Of a stretch of 64,000 nucleotides of DNA, positions 22,095 to 34,020 are shown piece by piece. The stretch is taken from assembly GCF_963678635.1 (NCBI RefSeq), contig NC_087067.1, positions 44,953,629 through 45,017,628 of the forward strand. The letters run 5' to 3'. The position numbers and the translations under genes are program-made. How positions within the stretch are numbered: position 1 is the first letter of the stretch; every line of letters starts with the position of its first letter. Source of the stretch: Symsagittifera roscoffensis (taxonomy: Eukaryota; Xenacoelomorpha; Acoela; Convolutidae). The notes beneath the pieces are model-generated. The model was not told the origin of the DNA. It searched no databases and was given only the letters and a program-made list of their open reading frames with translations.

Positions 22095-23123
22095 TTGGAC
22101 CTTTTCGCGTTTTTGTTTGTGTTATGGTCAGGTTGTTGTGGTAGTCTTTTTTGAACACTACAGAAAGAGAACGAAAGAGTGTAACAAACTTACAATGAAT
22201 AAAAGCTTATATCACGAACTTATAGTAGTTTAAAATCGAAAATGATGACCAAATATTTATGAGACTTTTAACAAAGTTAGCAACAATGCTTGAACGTGTT
22301 TGCTTTAGCAAATAAATTTTTAGCAATAAGTTGTTTGAATCAGTTATACAGTAGCTTGTAGAATAATCAGATAATTCATTTGATAAAATCTATGTTGAAA
22401 TTTGTACCTTCTTACTATTTCATACGACCACAATTGAGTATTGAAGCAAAAATAAATGTATCAGTCTTTTTTCAAGGAGAGATCAGAACAAAATCTGGCT
22501 CATTAATAATCAATGAAAACTTTGCAGCCGTCGCAAAATAGACTAGTTAAAAATTAGAAAAAGGCAAGTCTTCGTCATAAAAGATAAAAAATAATTTGCA
22601 CTTGCTCTTCTCAGCATGCACCACTCTTGCTATTTAATAAGTTAGAATTGTTCCCAATAAAGAATATTAATATTTAAATGAGTTCATTTCAATCAAGAGA
22701 AAAAAGCACGTGGCATATCTCAGACAAAATCATAATCGAACGCAAAACTTGAAACAAGATCACTTTAACATCCCTTTTCCCAAAACTGTTTCAGGAAAGA
22801 ATCTGAACTTGGTTTTTATTTTGGAAATTAGAGCCAGCCATATTCAAGTATTCTAAACACATTGCTTAACAACTTTACGCCATTTTAAAATAATGCCGTG
22901 AAACATCTTAACTTGGTGTGTGGCGTCTGATGGCGCCGGCAATAAAAATAATTTTTGAAAAACAGCAGTAAGGCAAATAAACATCTGAAAAATTGGACAA
23001 TTAACAACACAAAGAACAAATCGAACACCACTAACATACAAAAAAAACTTTTCAATAACATATAGTACTTGGGTTGGTATTTTCGATGAAAATCTACCAG
23101 CTGAAATTTTAAATTGATCATAT
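22095..23123. other. Intergenic region, no feature recognised
   Basis: AT-rich stretch between the start of the SLC35A-like gene and a LINE fragment. It should include the promoter of the minus-strand transporter, but no specific element can be pointed to. Confidence 0.4.
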
Positions 23124-24121
23124 TTGATCATACCAGAGGATAAGTTAATTGTCGTTAACATAAGCAGCAAAAACGGCGCAAAGCGCTCTAAAAATCAAGA
23201 AAATACAGAAGCACTACAAAAAATAAGCTTGAAAAAGGACCCGCGACAGTTGGAAACCATACTAATTGGTGTTACCTACACAAAGTCATTAAAACCAGGA
23301 CCTAGGGGTGCTACTAAACAAAAACCTCAGCTGGCAGACTCACGTGGAAACGAGATTGAAGAAAGCTAATAATGTTTTCTATCTCCTGAAAAAACATATT
23401 TCCTACAAATTGAAAATATCATGTAAACTGGGCCTGTTAAAATATTTGCTCCTACCAGTTCTTACGTATGGTTTTCAGTGTGTTGCGCTCTCAAAATCTG
23501 AAAAATTCTGTAGTCTGGAAAAGAGTCTGGAAAATTTCCAAAAAAGAGCTCTGCGGTGGATAACTGAGACAAAAGATGCCAGTTACCTCAGTCAACTATA
23601 AATACTGAACTTAGTACTACTCCAAATGATTTTTCAGCTAAATGACATTTTTTTGGTTGCTAAAAAGAGTATTGAAACTGACTCTAATAAAATGTTACAA
23701 AATAAAAACAAAGTTTTGGGAAGAAACTTCGAGATGTTTAAACTAAGTAAACTAAAAAAAGAAAAGGCAAGAGGAGAAGTCACGTTTAGAATTTTTAGAG
23801 CAACAGACTGAATGAACTTGTGGATTTCACAAGATTGATGGGTTTGAAAAACAGAATTTTGAAGACGATGTGGAATTGCGTCAATGTGAACTTTTCAGAA
23901 GCTAACATCTGCAGCTGGCTAAATGTATGTGATTGCACTGGCTACAGAAACTCGAGGAGGAAATTATAGAGAACTCACTGGAATCAATTCCATCAGCAGT
24001 AGGTGTAAATTCTAATCAACAACAACAGGCTTATTTACTATTCCAATTGAAACCGATTTCTTATTCCGATAGGATATCTCCCAGATATCCAACAACTTCA
24101 AACCTTCGTATCATAAAATAA
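23124..24121 (+). mobile_element. LINE fragment, reverse-transcriptase C-terminal part, plus strand
   Basis: The frame at 23308-23601 reads LLNKNLSWQTHV, LKKANNVFYLLKKHIS, LLPVLTYGFQCVALS and LENFQKRALRWI. These are in the order of the thumb and C-terminal region of CR1/Jockey-type reverse transcriptases (family pattern: NLSWxxH, LxPxLxYG, LExxQxRAxRxI). Flanking frames at 23124-23369 and 23626-23811 continue it with shifts. The copy is truncated at the 5' side and dead. The 3' limit is an estimate. Confidence 0.75.
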
Positions 24122-25239
24122 CTTGAACCTTCCTATCTTAATTAGTACAGAGATACCAACGATTTTGTTATCGTAAGAGAGATTAACGAATTAGCGGGTT
24201 AGACTATTGGCGCCAAAGCCCAGTCGGCTAATCATGAAAATCGGTACTGATCAACACAGTTCCAAACTTAGAAAACCAAACCGACGAACGACAAATTCTT
24301 AATTTTGGCACCGAGGCAAAGCTGAGGTTTGCAGTAGGGATTCGAAAAAAGTTCGAAAACTGAAAATGAAAATCGAAATCGTAGAAAGAACCCAAACCTT
24401 CAAAAATACTTTCTATGGAAATTACGCCAAAAAAACAATAGCACTCAAACGATAGTCTAAAAAACAGGACCCGCCTGGATTGAAATCCTGGACTTTGTGG
24501 TCTGAAGCATTGGTGTTACCACTGCGCTAAAATCGCAGAAAGATCCTTGAATTCGAAAGAGATCCAGAAAATCGAGTAAACTTGTGTAACCACTAGGAGA
24601 AAAATTATAGTACCCTGTTGAAACACCCTGGCTGACTGCAAGATTGATCAGTTACCCGGATAGTTCATTAATTTTTGGTTATTTTCACTTCATAAACGTC
24701 ATAAAACTTAAAATTTAGAAAACTCTGAATTCTGAGTTTTTAGCAAGAAAACATTTGAGCACGTGAAAACGTGAAAATAATTTTTTTTTAGAAAATACGA
24801 CTATCATTTTGGATGAAAACTCACAAAGCATATTTGTCGAAACTTTCAGGCTTTTATGCCGTTTATGAAGCGAAAAAAAACAAAATTGAACGAAGTATAG
24901 AGAGAGAGAAAGAAAACACTTTGTCGCATAAACTTTTGCAGTTACAAACCTGATTGTCGATGGAACAAGTGTACATTATTATTGAATACGTGAAAAAAAA
25001 GTTTCATCAGTCACTGAATATATAAGAATCTCCTTAAGAAGAAAGGGGGAAGTTGGGTGTTGGTAGAGCCTACTCTTTGTATGTATTAGAATTTAGTCTC
25101 TAGTATGCATTTTTCAATTATTCTGTTTGATAGCGTACAGGTTTTCTTCAAGGACCTGATTTTTTGAATAAACAAGTTGAATTTTTATTGATGTAAATAG
25201 GAATGATCTACGAAGAAATTCGGTTTTACACAATCCTGG
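24122..25239. other. Intergenic region with one tRNA-like element
   Basis: Nothing coding. It contains the tRNA-derived element at 24465-24538 and AT-rich sequence with an AGAG/AAAG microsatellite patch near 24898-24918. Confidence 0.4.
24465..24538 (-). repeat. tRNA-derived element (pseudo-tRNA), minus strand
   Basis: On the minus strand it reads an A box TAGCGCAGTGGTAACAC, a possible anticodon-loop string (CTTCAGA), a B-box-like GGATTTCAATCC, then a run of T (Pol III terminator-like). Acceptor-stem pairing is poor, so it is probably a pseudogene or a SINE head. Related pieces are at 14462-14529 and 45541-45600. Confidence 0.5.
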
Positions 25240-28210
25240 CAGGAGAATTCAGCCGGTGCGATGATTAAAGCGGAATCTAGAATTCGGAAACTGCAGGAGG
25301 TTGACTGCTCTAATTCTGTGTTGGCTTAATTTATGAAGATATTGTGTTGATCTGTATTTGATTACATCTCTAGCAGTCGGAATTCTGTGTTTTCCCTCAT
25401 ATATGTGACAGAATGTCTTATGTTTATGTTCATGACAATTCGTGTGCCCCATTTTATTTGCTTTTCCAGCTTGTCTAGATTTTTTTAGTACAACCATTCA
25501 AAAGCATGCATCGATAGTGAAAATGGTTTAGGACAAGGGCATTGAGTAAAAGGATTCTGGTTCGTAGAGGAAATTCATCTCTTATGCATTCGATTGTTTC
25601 GATTGCAGTAGCCATCTTCTGTAACACTTTGTTAATTTCTTTTTTAAAAGTTAAACATTCATTTACGTTAACACCGACAAACTTGACGGATTCAGATATT
25701 TTGACTTTGTATTTCCCACTTGCAGCTTGCAGTTTTCTTTGAGTTTCTTTCGTGATGGAGCAGGGAAAATGATGAATTGAGATTTATCTACCTTTATCAT
25801 TAATTGGTTTAAAAGAAAACATGAGAGTATTCTTTGAAACTGATTTAATGATGTGTTGCGGACATTGGATTTGAATGGAAACTTAGCAGTGTTGTATCAT
25901 CGGCATACTGTACATGAGTACATGACTTGTCTAGAATTTGTGGCATATCATTAACATATACGTTAAACAGCACAGGTTCTAGTACAGTACACTGAGGTAC
26001 ACCTTGCTCCAACTTAAGCCAATCTGATTATGCACCATTCACAATTGTTTGCTGCTGTCTGTTTTCTAGAAAAGAAATTACTAGATCAGTGGCTGATGGT
26101 TCACAACCAAGAATCCTCAATTTTTGTTCAAGGTCGGGATGTGAGAGTGAATCAAACGCTTTCGCGAGATCTTAAAATGCCGCTGCTACTACATTATATT
26201 TATCAAGATGGAATCTGATTTTTCTGTTGTGTACAGAAGAGTATCATTGGTCGAATAACCATGACTAAAATCAAATTGTTTGGGGTTTAGGACATCATTA
26301 TCAAGCAAAAATTGATTTAGTTGAGCTGAAATTTTTTTTTCAAATACTTAAGAGACAACTGGTGGGTGTTATGGAAATTAGCCTGTAATTGATTGGATCG
26401 GCTGTATCTCCTTCTTTGAACACGGGAATAACATGCGCTTTTTTTCAAGCCTTGAGGAAATTCAGCTTTCGAGATACATTCGTTTATTATCGTAGTTAAA
26501 AAAGGGTTGATTATGTGCACACTGTCTTTCAGAACCCAAACAGGTATTTTACTAGGTCCTAAATGCTTATTGATTGGAAGCAATAAAATTGCTTCAAACA
26601 TTTCTTTGTGAGTGACATATCTGAATTGAAAATTTTTGGTATCCGTTCTCAGAGCAGCAGGTTTGGTGGACATTGAAATTGGAGGATGAGTGTTTTTATA
26701 GACGCCTAAAGTTGAAAACTTGTAATTAAGCAAGTCAGCTTTCTTTTTTTAATCATTGATTAAATTACCAAATGAGTTCCGCAATTCATTTATCTGGATA
26801 GTTTGCTTCATTGTTTTTCTTATGGAGTTGAAAAAGTTCCATTGCATTTTGGGACTGTCAAGATTCTGAAAATGAGCTTTCATCTAAATCTTCTAAAAAA
26901 ATTTAAGATGATTGTTATATCTATTTCTCGCGAGTTTAAAGGTTTCATAATTAAAAGCTGTTTGTGACGACTGGAAATTTCCTAGTGCAATTTCTTTTTT
27001 CAATCTCTGATTCGTCTATTGAGTTCATAACTTTTTTACATAATTGAAGTGGTGGTTCATTACGGACAAACTTCTTTTCAAAAGATGCGTTAATATTTGA
27101 AACCTCTGTGAATATTTGTTCGAACGTAAGTAACATATTTGAAACTGTTTGTTCTTGGTAGACAATAAACCAAGGGCTTTGGTTCAGGTTGTCACAAAAT
27201 CAATTTTTTTTTTGTACTTTTTCTTGTTGAACCTCAAAATTCGAATCGGGACAGTTTTATCTGTTCTTTTGGCTTAACTAGTACACATTGTCATTAGATG
27301 GTCCATATTAAATGGTGCTTCAGCTACAAGAAGTTCCTACAACGAGAATTGTTTGTGATAACAGAATCCAAGATAGATCTGCTGTGCCGAGTAATATGCT
27401 GGCAACGTTTCATTTGCTATGGACAAATTATATGGTTCAATCAAATCGCTGAGAAATTTAGTTTTTGCTTTGTTCAGGTAATTGATGTTGAGATCTCCAA
27501 GGATAGTTAAATTCCTGGCTTCCAAAGCTACATAGTCAATACCTTCCAAAGTGTCTTCAAAAATAATTGTTTAAACTGATTTTGTGGATTGTAAGCAAGA
27601 GCTGTTACCTGCCTTTTTGATTGCTTTGATATGAATGGACTAATTTTTAACCAGATTCCTTCGAAGTGGGAGGGACGTAAGAAAATTAGGTCTTCCCGGA
27701 TCTTAGGGTTAAAATTTTTTAGCATAAGTAGAAGTGTACCTCTCCTGCGTTTTGACCAGAGTATGTTTTATTTCCGCCACATCGGAAATTGATATGGGTT
27801 GACATACAGAACGATTAGGCGAAAAGATCGCATGTTTCATCCAACCAAGTTTCAGTGAGACCAATTAGAGTGTTTGAGTCAATAACTTCTGAAAGGAAGC
27901 GTATTTCAGCATGTTTTTTTAGGCTTCTGCAGTTTAAAGATAGAAACTTGATGTACTCATGGTGTTGTTTCGCAATACTTTTGAGGTTCTCATAAGACGT
28001 GACTGGGTTTGGGTTTACTTCGATGTCCCCGCATAGGAGGAGCAAGGTTTGCGACATTGCAATCTGAAAAAGGGATAAAAAATTGCACTATAGATACAAG
28101 CTGTGAACCTACCTTTGAGTTTAGATATCGATTTAGTAGGCGCCATATTTGGGCAGTTCACTGAAATATTGTGATTTGGTCTAATGTCGAAAATAAGGGA
28201 AAACATAAAG
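25240..28210 (-). mobile_element. Near full-length but broken LINE, minus strand
   Basis: Read 5' to 3' on the minus strand. GDIEVNPNP at about 28030 (the GDxExNPGP-like start of many CR1-type ORFs) is followed by IKFLSLNCRSLKKHAE and GLTETWLDE (endonuclease). Then come ILGDLNINYL at about 27490 and a linker at 27136-26951. Reverse transcriptase follows: MFEAILLLPINKHLGPSKIPVWVLKD at about 26620-26540, GVPQCTVLEPVLFNVYVNDMP at about 26010-25945, and the catalytic YADDT at 25907-25896. The tail frame is 25497-25249. All the domains of an EN-RT element are present, but in different frames with stops. It needed Tc1- or RT-independent help only if active; here it is inactive. Confidence 0.82.
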
Positions 28211-29599
28211 AGTCTTAAAAAAAATTACTGAACTTGACTTATAAACAAATAAACTCAATTTTCATTGGGCATATAACTGCTAAATCATCATTGGTATGGA
28301 CAATATCTGTTACGTAAGTCATAATTATGACGATTGTTGTTTATATAATTATAAATTTGGTTTATTTGTGAAATTTGAATAACCATTTTCTCTATAGCCA
28401 TAGCTCGTCACTCTCTCTGGGTTCTCGGTAACTGATTACCCTTGCTGTTAGCGAAGGTGTATAATTGATTCCCTTAAATATTACGTGTTAATTAGCTTTT
28501 TTATAATTTACAATTGAAGCACCCTTCTGCGCAATTTTACGCATCCACTTATTTGAAACACTCCGATCACTTGCTAGACATTTTTTCGATAAAACTAACT
28601 CAGTTTGAGAAAACTGGATCAATTTTTCGTGACTGCCACCTAAACACTTTTGCCGATCAACAGTGAGGTGTGCCTTCTTTGTAACAAAGGAAATTAAGTG
28701 AACGTAAAACGAATTTAAAGTCAAACCGCGAAAATTCAAGTTTGAGCCTTGAACACAATCATCGACTCTTAATAAGAAAGGAAATCAATGTGAAAACCAT
28801 AGCTGACTCTTTTTCAACCTCGATCAATTTTGTACAGTTTGATTTTGGCTGGTTCTTATTCAGGGTCATTCGAGAAACTTAACATGGGAAAATTCAGATA
28901 AATCGGTGACACTAATGGTATAATGAATTTCAATGGTTCACAATTAAATGACTTTTACTCTATGAAATTTCCGATTCGAAGTGATTAGAGCTTCTTTCGA
29001 GCAGTTTGGTACATTTTAATACGCACAAAAATTAGCGGATTGAGTATCCTTTGCTATTGCAAAGGACTGTTTTTCCAAAATCTAACTAAACAATATTAAG
29101 GTCGCATTACGTATTTCCAATATTTGGTCTTTATGAAGTCTAAATAGTCGCAACTGAAAGGAGGTGAAATAAGATACTAAAATCGACCCATTTGTCTACC
29201 TAGTTTTGCGTGAAAGTAAAAAATACCCAAATCCAGCAACACCATCTTTCGCGGTGTGAAGCAAAATTCAGCAAGATAGCAATTATTTTTTATGGGCGGT
29301 CTTTTCAGTCATAAAAATCAAAGCTCAAAATAGAAAATCCGTACGGCAAAAACTTTTCAATCAATTAAAAACTTATGAGCCAAAGTTCAGGCTGAACTTC
29401 CAAGCTTTGTTTTCAATGCTGAACAACTTTTCAATACTGATTTCAAATTGGCTCACGAAAATTCCTGCTATTCGATTAATCGGCCATCAATGACTTCCTG
29501 GCCACATATTACATACCGAAAACTAGAACTCTGTCCACTATTTTGTATTGGGGAGTGCTATCTATGAAGCAGCAGAAAATCGACTTTGAACATGGAAAT
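28211..29599. other. Spacer between two LINE copies
   Basis: AT-rich. Around 28580-28760 lies a dispersed repeat that resembles 42085-42330 (shared strings such as CAGTTTGAGAAAACTGGATCAA against CAATTTGAGAAAACTTGATCAA, and the CTTTGTAACAAAGGAAATTAAGTGAA type). No gene is seen. Confidence 0.4.
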
Positions 29600-30138
29600 T
29601 GGAGCTCGTATGTCGACAGTTTTTTAACACCCCAGCAATCCAACAAAGCTTTGGGACCGCAGAAGTTTCGCGTCTGCAGCCAAGAATTGATAACTTGGCT
29701 TTACCTAGACTAATTCTTCAGTCATTTCTGCAATCGCATCAATATTTAAGTATTTTATACGAGAACTAAATTGTTTGACAAAAATTTAAACAAATGTTTT
29801 CGAGATAATCGTATACTCTGATGGAAATAGCACGTTCACACATTTTGCTCAAGCATGTAAGAATACGTATGGGTCTGTAATTATTAACATCAAGCTTCGA
29901 TCTCTTTGAAACGAGCGTAGATAACTGCTTGTCAATAAGTTGGAAAACGATACCATTTGAAAGGAAAAATCAGTTAGATTTTTTCGAAGTGGGTACAGTT
30001 TCTGAATAGCAAGCTTTAACAATTAAGTTGTTAATTTCATTTAAGACAGAATAATTTATTCTGCATCGATAAAATAATTGACTCTACTTCCAAATCAGTA
30101 ACAGGATAGTTGAACATCCACAAACTGGTCTCTTCGTA

Positions 30139-30853
30139 CAGTGCTGATTCAAATAAACCGGACAAAACGCGTTAAACTTGAAAATTAAAACGCATTTTTC
30201 TCTAATTGCGTTGAGTTTAGACGAAAACTTATAAAGACAAAATTTGCTTAAAATTTTAGCAGAATTAATTTGGTGTAATTTGTCATTTTGGCTTTTCTTA
30301 GTTTATCAAAAATTACGCCGAAAATAACCAATCGATCTCAGACATAATTATATCAAAGTGAGCCCCATACGTAGCCCAACAAACTTTAGGAAGGGTATAA
30401 TCTCCAGAATATTGTATAAGTTAATTTATTTTTGTTTGATAGACAAAAAAGGTCATTTTACTATATAAAATACCAACTTATTATTTAAAAACAATTTTTA
30501 AACAATTTGCAATTATTTTGGAGAAAATACCCTTCTTAAACTTTGTTGGGCTATGTAAGGGGCTCACTTTAATATAATTATGTCTGTGATCGACTGGGTA
30601 TTTTCGGCGTAATTTTTGATTAACTAAGAAAAGCCAAAATGACCCATTTTTGGGGTAAAATTTCGGGCCCGAATTTCGCAAAACAAATTACAACATGTTA
30701 ATTCTGCTAAAATTTTAAGCAAGTTTTGTCTTCATAAGTTTTCGCCTTAACTCAACCCAATTTGAGAAAAATGCGTTTTAAATTTCAAGTTTAACGCTGC
30801 GTTTTATATTTCAAGTTTAACGCGTTTTGTCCGGTTAATTTAAATCATCACTG
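30139..30853. mobile_element. TA-flanked foldback element (Tc1/mariner-like MITE), copy A
   Basis: 715 bp. It starts CAGTGCTGATTCAAATAAAC and ends TTAATTTAAATCATCACTG, flanked by TA at 30137-30138 and 30854-30855. Each half is close to the inverse complement of the other over about 300 bp, around an AT-rich centre. Compared with copy B the left arm has lost about 45 bp near 30275, and the right arm has a short duplication at about 30787-30830. No transposase; open frames inside are by-products of the palindrome. TA target and CAGTG ends fit Tc1/mariner. Confidence 0.85.
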
Positions 30854-30855
30854 TA

Positions 30856-31588
30856 CAGTGCTGATTTAAATTAACCGGACAAAACGCGTTAAACTTGAAA
30901 TTTAAAACGCTTTTTTCTCAAATTGTGTTTGAGTTTAGGTGAAAACTTATGAAGACAAAACTTGCTTAAAACTTTTGCAGAATTAATATGGTGCAATTTG
31001 TTTTGCAAAATTCGGGCCCAAAATTTTACCCCAAAAATGGGTCATTTTGGCTTTTCTTAGTTAATCAAAAATTACGCCAAAATAACCCAGTCGATCACAG
31101 ATATAATTATATTAAAGTGAGCCGCTTACGTAGCTCAACAAACTTTAAGAAGGGTATATTCACCAAAACATTGTATAAGTTAATTTATTTTTGTTTGATA
31201 GACAAAAAAGGTCATTTTTACTATATAAAATACCAACTTTTTATTTAAAAACAATTTTTAAACAATTTGCAATTTTTTTTGGAGAAAATACCCTTCTTAA
31301 AATTTGTTGGGCTATGTAAGGGGCTCACTTTAATATAATTATGTCTGTGATCGACTGGGTTATTTTGGCGTAATTTTTGATTAACTAAGAAAAGCCAAAA
31401 TGACCCATTTTTGGGGTAAAATTTTGGGCCCCAATTTTGCAAAACAAATTACACCATATTAATTCTGCAAAAATTTTAAGCAAGTTTTGTCTTCATAAGT
31501 TTTCACTTAAACTCAAACCAATTTGAGAAAAACGGGTTTTAAATTTCAAGTTTAACGCGTTTTGTCCGGTTAATTTAAATCAGCACTG
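30856..31588. mobile_element. TA-flanked foldback element (Tc1/mariner-like MITE), copy B
   Basis: 733 bp. It starts CAGTGCTGATTTAAATTAAC and ends GTTAATTTAAATCAGCACTG, flanked by TA at 30854-30855 (shared with copy A) and 31589-31590. The two arms of about 310 bp are highly similar inverted repeats around a centre of roughly 100 bp. It is the cleaner of the two copies. No coding capacity of its own. Confidence 0.87.
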
Positions 31589-31879
31589 TACCTTTGACGT
31601 GTTTTCGATGCTGGAATTTTACTGGCTAGGTTAATGCTAAGTGTCGAAAAAAAGTGATTGAATGCTCTATTCATTTCAACGTGAGAGGTTATAATTTCAC
31701 CATTTGGTTTATTTAAGGATGGTATTTCACTTTGAGATTTATTTGTGCCTTGCACTTCATTTAATAGTGATTTAACTAACCTGCCTTGAGTTTAAACAGC
31801 TTACTCTGCTAAAATTGATTTTTACTCCTTTTACTTTTATTTTCAAGTTCAATTATCAGCCTGGCATAGCAGTGCAAAA

Positions 31880-32150
31880 TTTGGTTCCCAAGCTTATCAC
31901 CCCGTGTTTTGTAACCCCCTTTTTCTTAACCCCCTCTCATATGACCCCGAAATTAGATAAACCCACTACAATTTAACCCCTTTTTAAAACCAATTGTTAG
32001 AATCAAATTGAAACTTACTTGAAAAGAAGTCGGAACCATATCGTCGTTAAACATCAAAGCTTTAATTGCGAAAAATTTTGCGAACCAAAATGAGTTAACA
32101 TGCACGCTGTTAAATGCGTTTTAGATTTGAACAGAAAGTAAAACAGGATC
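31880..32150 (+). repeat. Dispersed repeat with T-tract/CCCC spacing, diverged copy 1
   Basis: Shows a series of AACCCC or GACCCC blocks separated by short T or A tracts (TTTGTAACCCCCTTTTTC, TTAACCCCC, ATTTAACCCC), then a more ordinary tail. A diverged relative lies at 36150-36430; both share the order of ACTTACTT(G/C)AAA, AACATTAAAG/AACATCAAAG and TTTGAACAGAAA strings. Type unknown. Confidence 0.4.
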
Positions 32151-32444
32151 ACAATTGCTATAAATCAAGCTAGTGGGTCATGAAAATCGATATCTTAGAT
32201 TTCGTTTACCCCCGATATAATCCATTAAAATCAAATTATTAAGTTATTTGATTTGATTGGAAATGTTCAGCCTTTCGGATTCTCTGCCATGAGAAAAAAC
32301 GCCCATGATTAGAGCTTCCAGGAACTTATGACTGAGAAGCCTTTCTGTAAGGGACTGAAAACTGGGTTTTTGAGCAATCAAAGAAGTGAAAAAAAATCAG
32401 TCATTTCAAATTAATTAACCGAATAAGTTTAATAAAGTAAATGT

Positions 32445-33668
32445 TCAAGCTGTTTGTATTGAATTTAAGAACTCAAACTGTGCACTATTCATTTCGTCGT
32501 CTGTACTCCCTCTGTCTGTGCTGCCATTTTCATCTTTGTACTCTACAAAGTCGAAATGATAATACACTCCCATCATCTGATAGAACTCCTCCAGACACTC
32601 AATTACTTTATATTGTATACGATCCACTTGATCTTTAGGGCAATAATCGTCCAAAGAACTCCTCGCGATTGTCACTAGTGAAGGACAACACTCTGACGAT
32701 GAAAACGCGGAGGCAACTAGGTGGCTGAAATCGTACATGGAAGACTTGATTTCGAGCTCCGAGCTCTTGTGATGAGGCAGTTCGGTCGTATCAAAGGTCA
32801 TCCCACAATTGTGAACAATTTCAGGATCATGACCTTTTTTCAAAACTGATGTTAGAGCATTGTATTCCACTGTTCCCGTTTTTCCTTTCAAAACAATGTT
32901 CTCTAAAGCGTCAATCTGTCGCCGACGTTTCGACAGACACATATTGATGCTTCGGCGCTCCGATTTTGATGTTGGCGGCTCGAAGTCATAATAACTTCGG
33001 ATGATTTCAAAATCACTAGGCGAGAAAATACCTTTGAAGGGATTGAGACAACTGAAATAGTCCAAATCAATGTCCAAAATATATTTCTGACTGAGCGTTA
33101 TTGTCCTTACTGTACTTATGCATTGCTCGTCAGAACTATTTAGAACATATAGCTTAAAAGGCACTTGGTTTTTTAACCTTTCAGGGGGCGCGTAGACAAG
33201 CGCCGATAAAAAATAGTCGTGGACGCATGAAATTTTAAGCAACCCAGATACTGGATCTTTGCCAATTACTAAATCCAGGGGTTTGTCGGGATCCGTGTCC
33301 GGCAACTGGTTTGCCCAAGGTGGGTGTATCCAAACAATTGTCGAAAAATGTCCAGCGTAAACTGCGGGTAAGATCCAGTTTTCGATTCCCAGACTGGCGA
33401 ACAAGGCTGACTTATCTTTGATATCATCTGCTTGGAGAGTTTCGGGAATCATCAGATCTGGATGTGCGTCGAAATGTATCAAAGCAAGGTTGGCAAACGG
33501 TATTCTTTTGGCGCCGATTTCGCGATAGATAATGTGCAAGGCGTCGTCGTGGTCTTCGACGATGTTGACGGCGATTCGACTCTCCAAGTTCAACATGTGT
33601 TGTGGCATAGTTGTTTGAGCTTGCTGCCTTATTAAGGCAGGTCTATGTCTGCTAGAACCAGACGCCAT
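32445..33668 (-). CDS. C5orf22 homologue (UPF0489 family)
   Basis: A single-exon frame of 407 residues with a strong start context (GACGCCATGG). Family landmarks in order: NIVEDHDDALHIIYREIGAK at 35-54 (human VEDHHEVLPFIYRAIGSK), LIHFDAHPDLMIP at 63-75, IENWILPAVYAGHF at 95-108, VIGKDPVSGLLKI, the acidic LDIDLDYFSCLNPF at 198-211, CGMTFDTTELPHHKS, and LVTIARSSLDDYCPKDQVD near the C-terminus. HFDAHPD and DIDLDYF resemble metal-binding motifs of arginase-fold (ureohydrolase) enzymes, so a metal-dependent hydrolase is possible; this is inference and the family has no settled function. It is shorter than the human protein because the variable low-complexity middle is missing. No introns. Confidence 0.93.
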   Translation of the reverse strand: MASGSSRHRPALIRQQAQTTMPQHMLNLESRIAVNIVEDHDDALHIIYREIGAKRIPFANLALIHFDAHPDLMIPETLQADDIKDKSALFASLGIENWILPAVYAGHFSTIVWIHPPWANQLPDTDPDKPLDLVIGKDPVSGLLKISCVHDYFLSALVYAPPERLKNQVPFKLYVLNSSDEQCISTVRTITLSQKYILDIDLDYFSCLNPFKGIFSPSDFEIIRSYYDFEPPTSKSERRSINMCLSKRRRQIDALENIVLKGKTGTVEYNALTSVLKKGHDPEIVHNCGMTFDTTELPHHKSSELEIKSSMYDFSHLVASAFSSSECCPSLVTIARSSLDDYCPKDQVDRIQYKVIECLEEFYQMMGVYYHFDFVEYKDENGSTDRGSTDDEMNSAQFEFLNSIQTA

Positions 33669-33879
33669 GGCGTCAAAACAAGGATCTGTTTAGTTTTATA
33701 TCATTCAAAAATGATCTGAAATAAAAAAAACCAGGTGCAGAAAAATTATTTCAACTTGATGCATTATTTGTTACAGCTTTGAAAATTATATTCGTCTCCG
33801 GTATAGGATTAAGCGGGTCCTCAATTGGTAGTATTTTATGGCATACATTTTGGTAGATTGATTCTAAAATTTATCTAAA

Positions 33880-34020
33880 GGTATAATTGGCCCCAATATT
33901 TGATAAATTTGAGGCGGAGCACGCCGAACGACGCCATGTTTGCACCGCTGAGAATTTTGACAAAATAGCTTCGTCTCTCTAGTGTTTTGGGAGATCTTGG
34001 AAAACTTTTCAAATTTTTTT
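33880..34020. repeat. Decayed fragment of the CAGGGGCGGAT-type element
   Basis: Shares the order GGCCCCAATAT, GGCGGAGCACGCCG, TTTTGACAAAATAGC, TTTTGGGAGATCTTGG and AAAACTTTTC with the element at 19094-19525 (GGCGCCAATAT, GGAGCGCGCGCC, TTTGGGAGAGCTCGG, AAAATCATTTC). Ends are lost. Confidence 0.5.

Larger units (their letters stand above)
29600..31830 (-). mobile_element. Second minus-strand LINE copy, interrupted by twin foldback elements
   Basis: Upstream part 31830-31591 reads a linker with AFNHFFSTLSINLASKI and ends KTRQRY. Downstream part 30136-29600 continues EETSLWMFNYPVTDLEVESIILS and then NNYRPIRILTCLSKM (family pattern NYRPISxLPVLSK). The two parts are separated by the two foldback elements at 30139-31588. 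If that insertion and one TA are left out, the frame runs straight across. The copy also has other stops. The left limit is approximate and the catalytic YADD region was not found. Confidence 0.7.

Noticed and set aside
30481-31442. Similar open frames in both directions (GPKFYPKNGSFWLFLVNQKLR) around 30481-30681, 30988-31248 and 31245-31442
   Set aside because: They are the two arms of palindromic foldback elements read on each strand; identical peptides in inverted copies are expected and are not genes.
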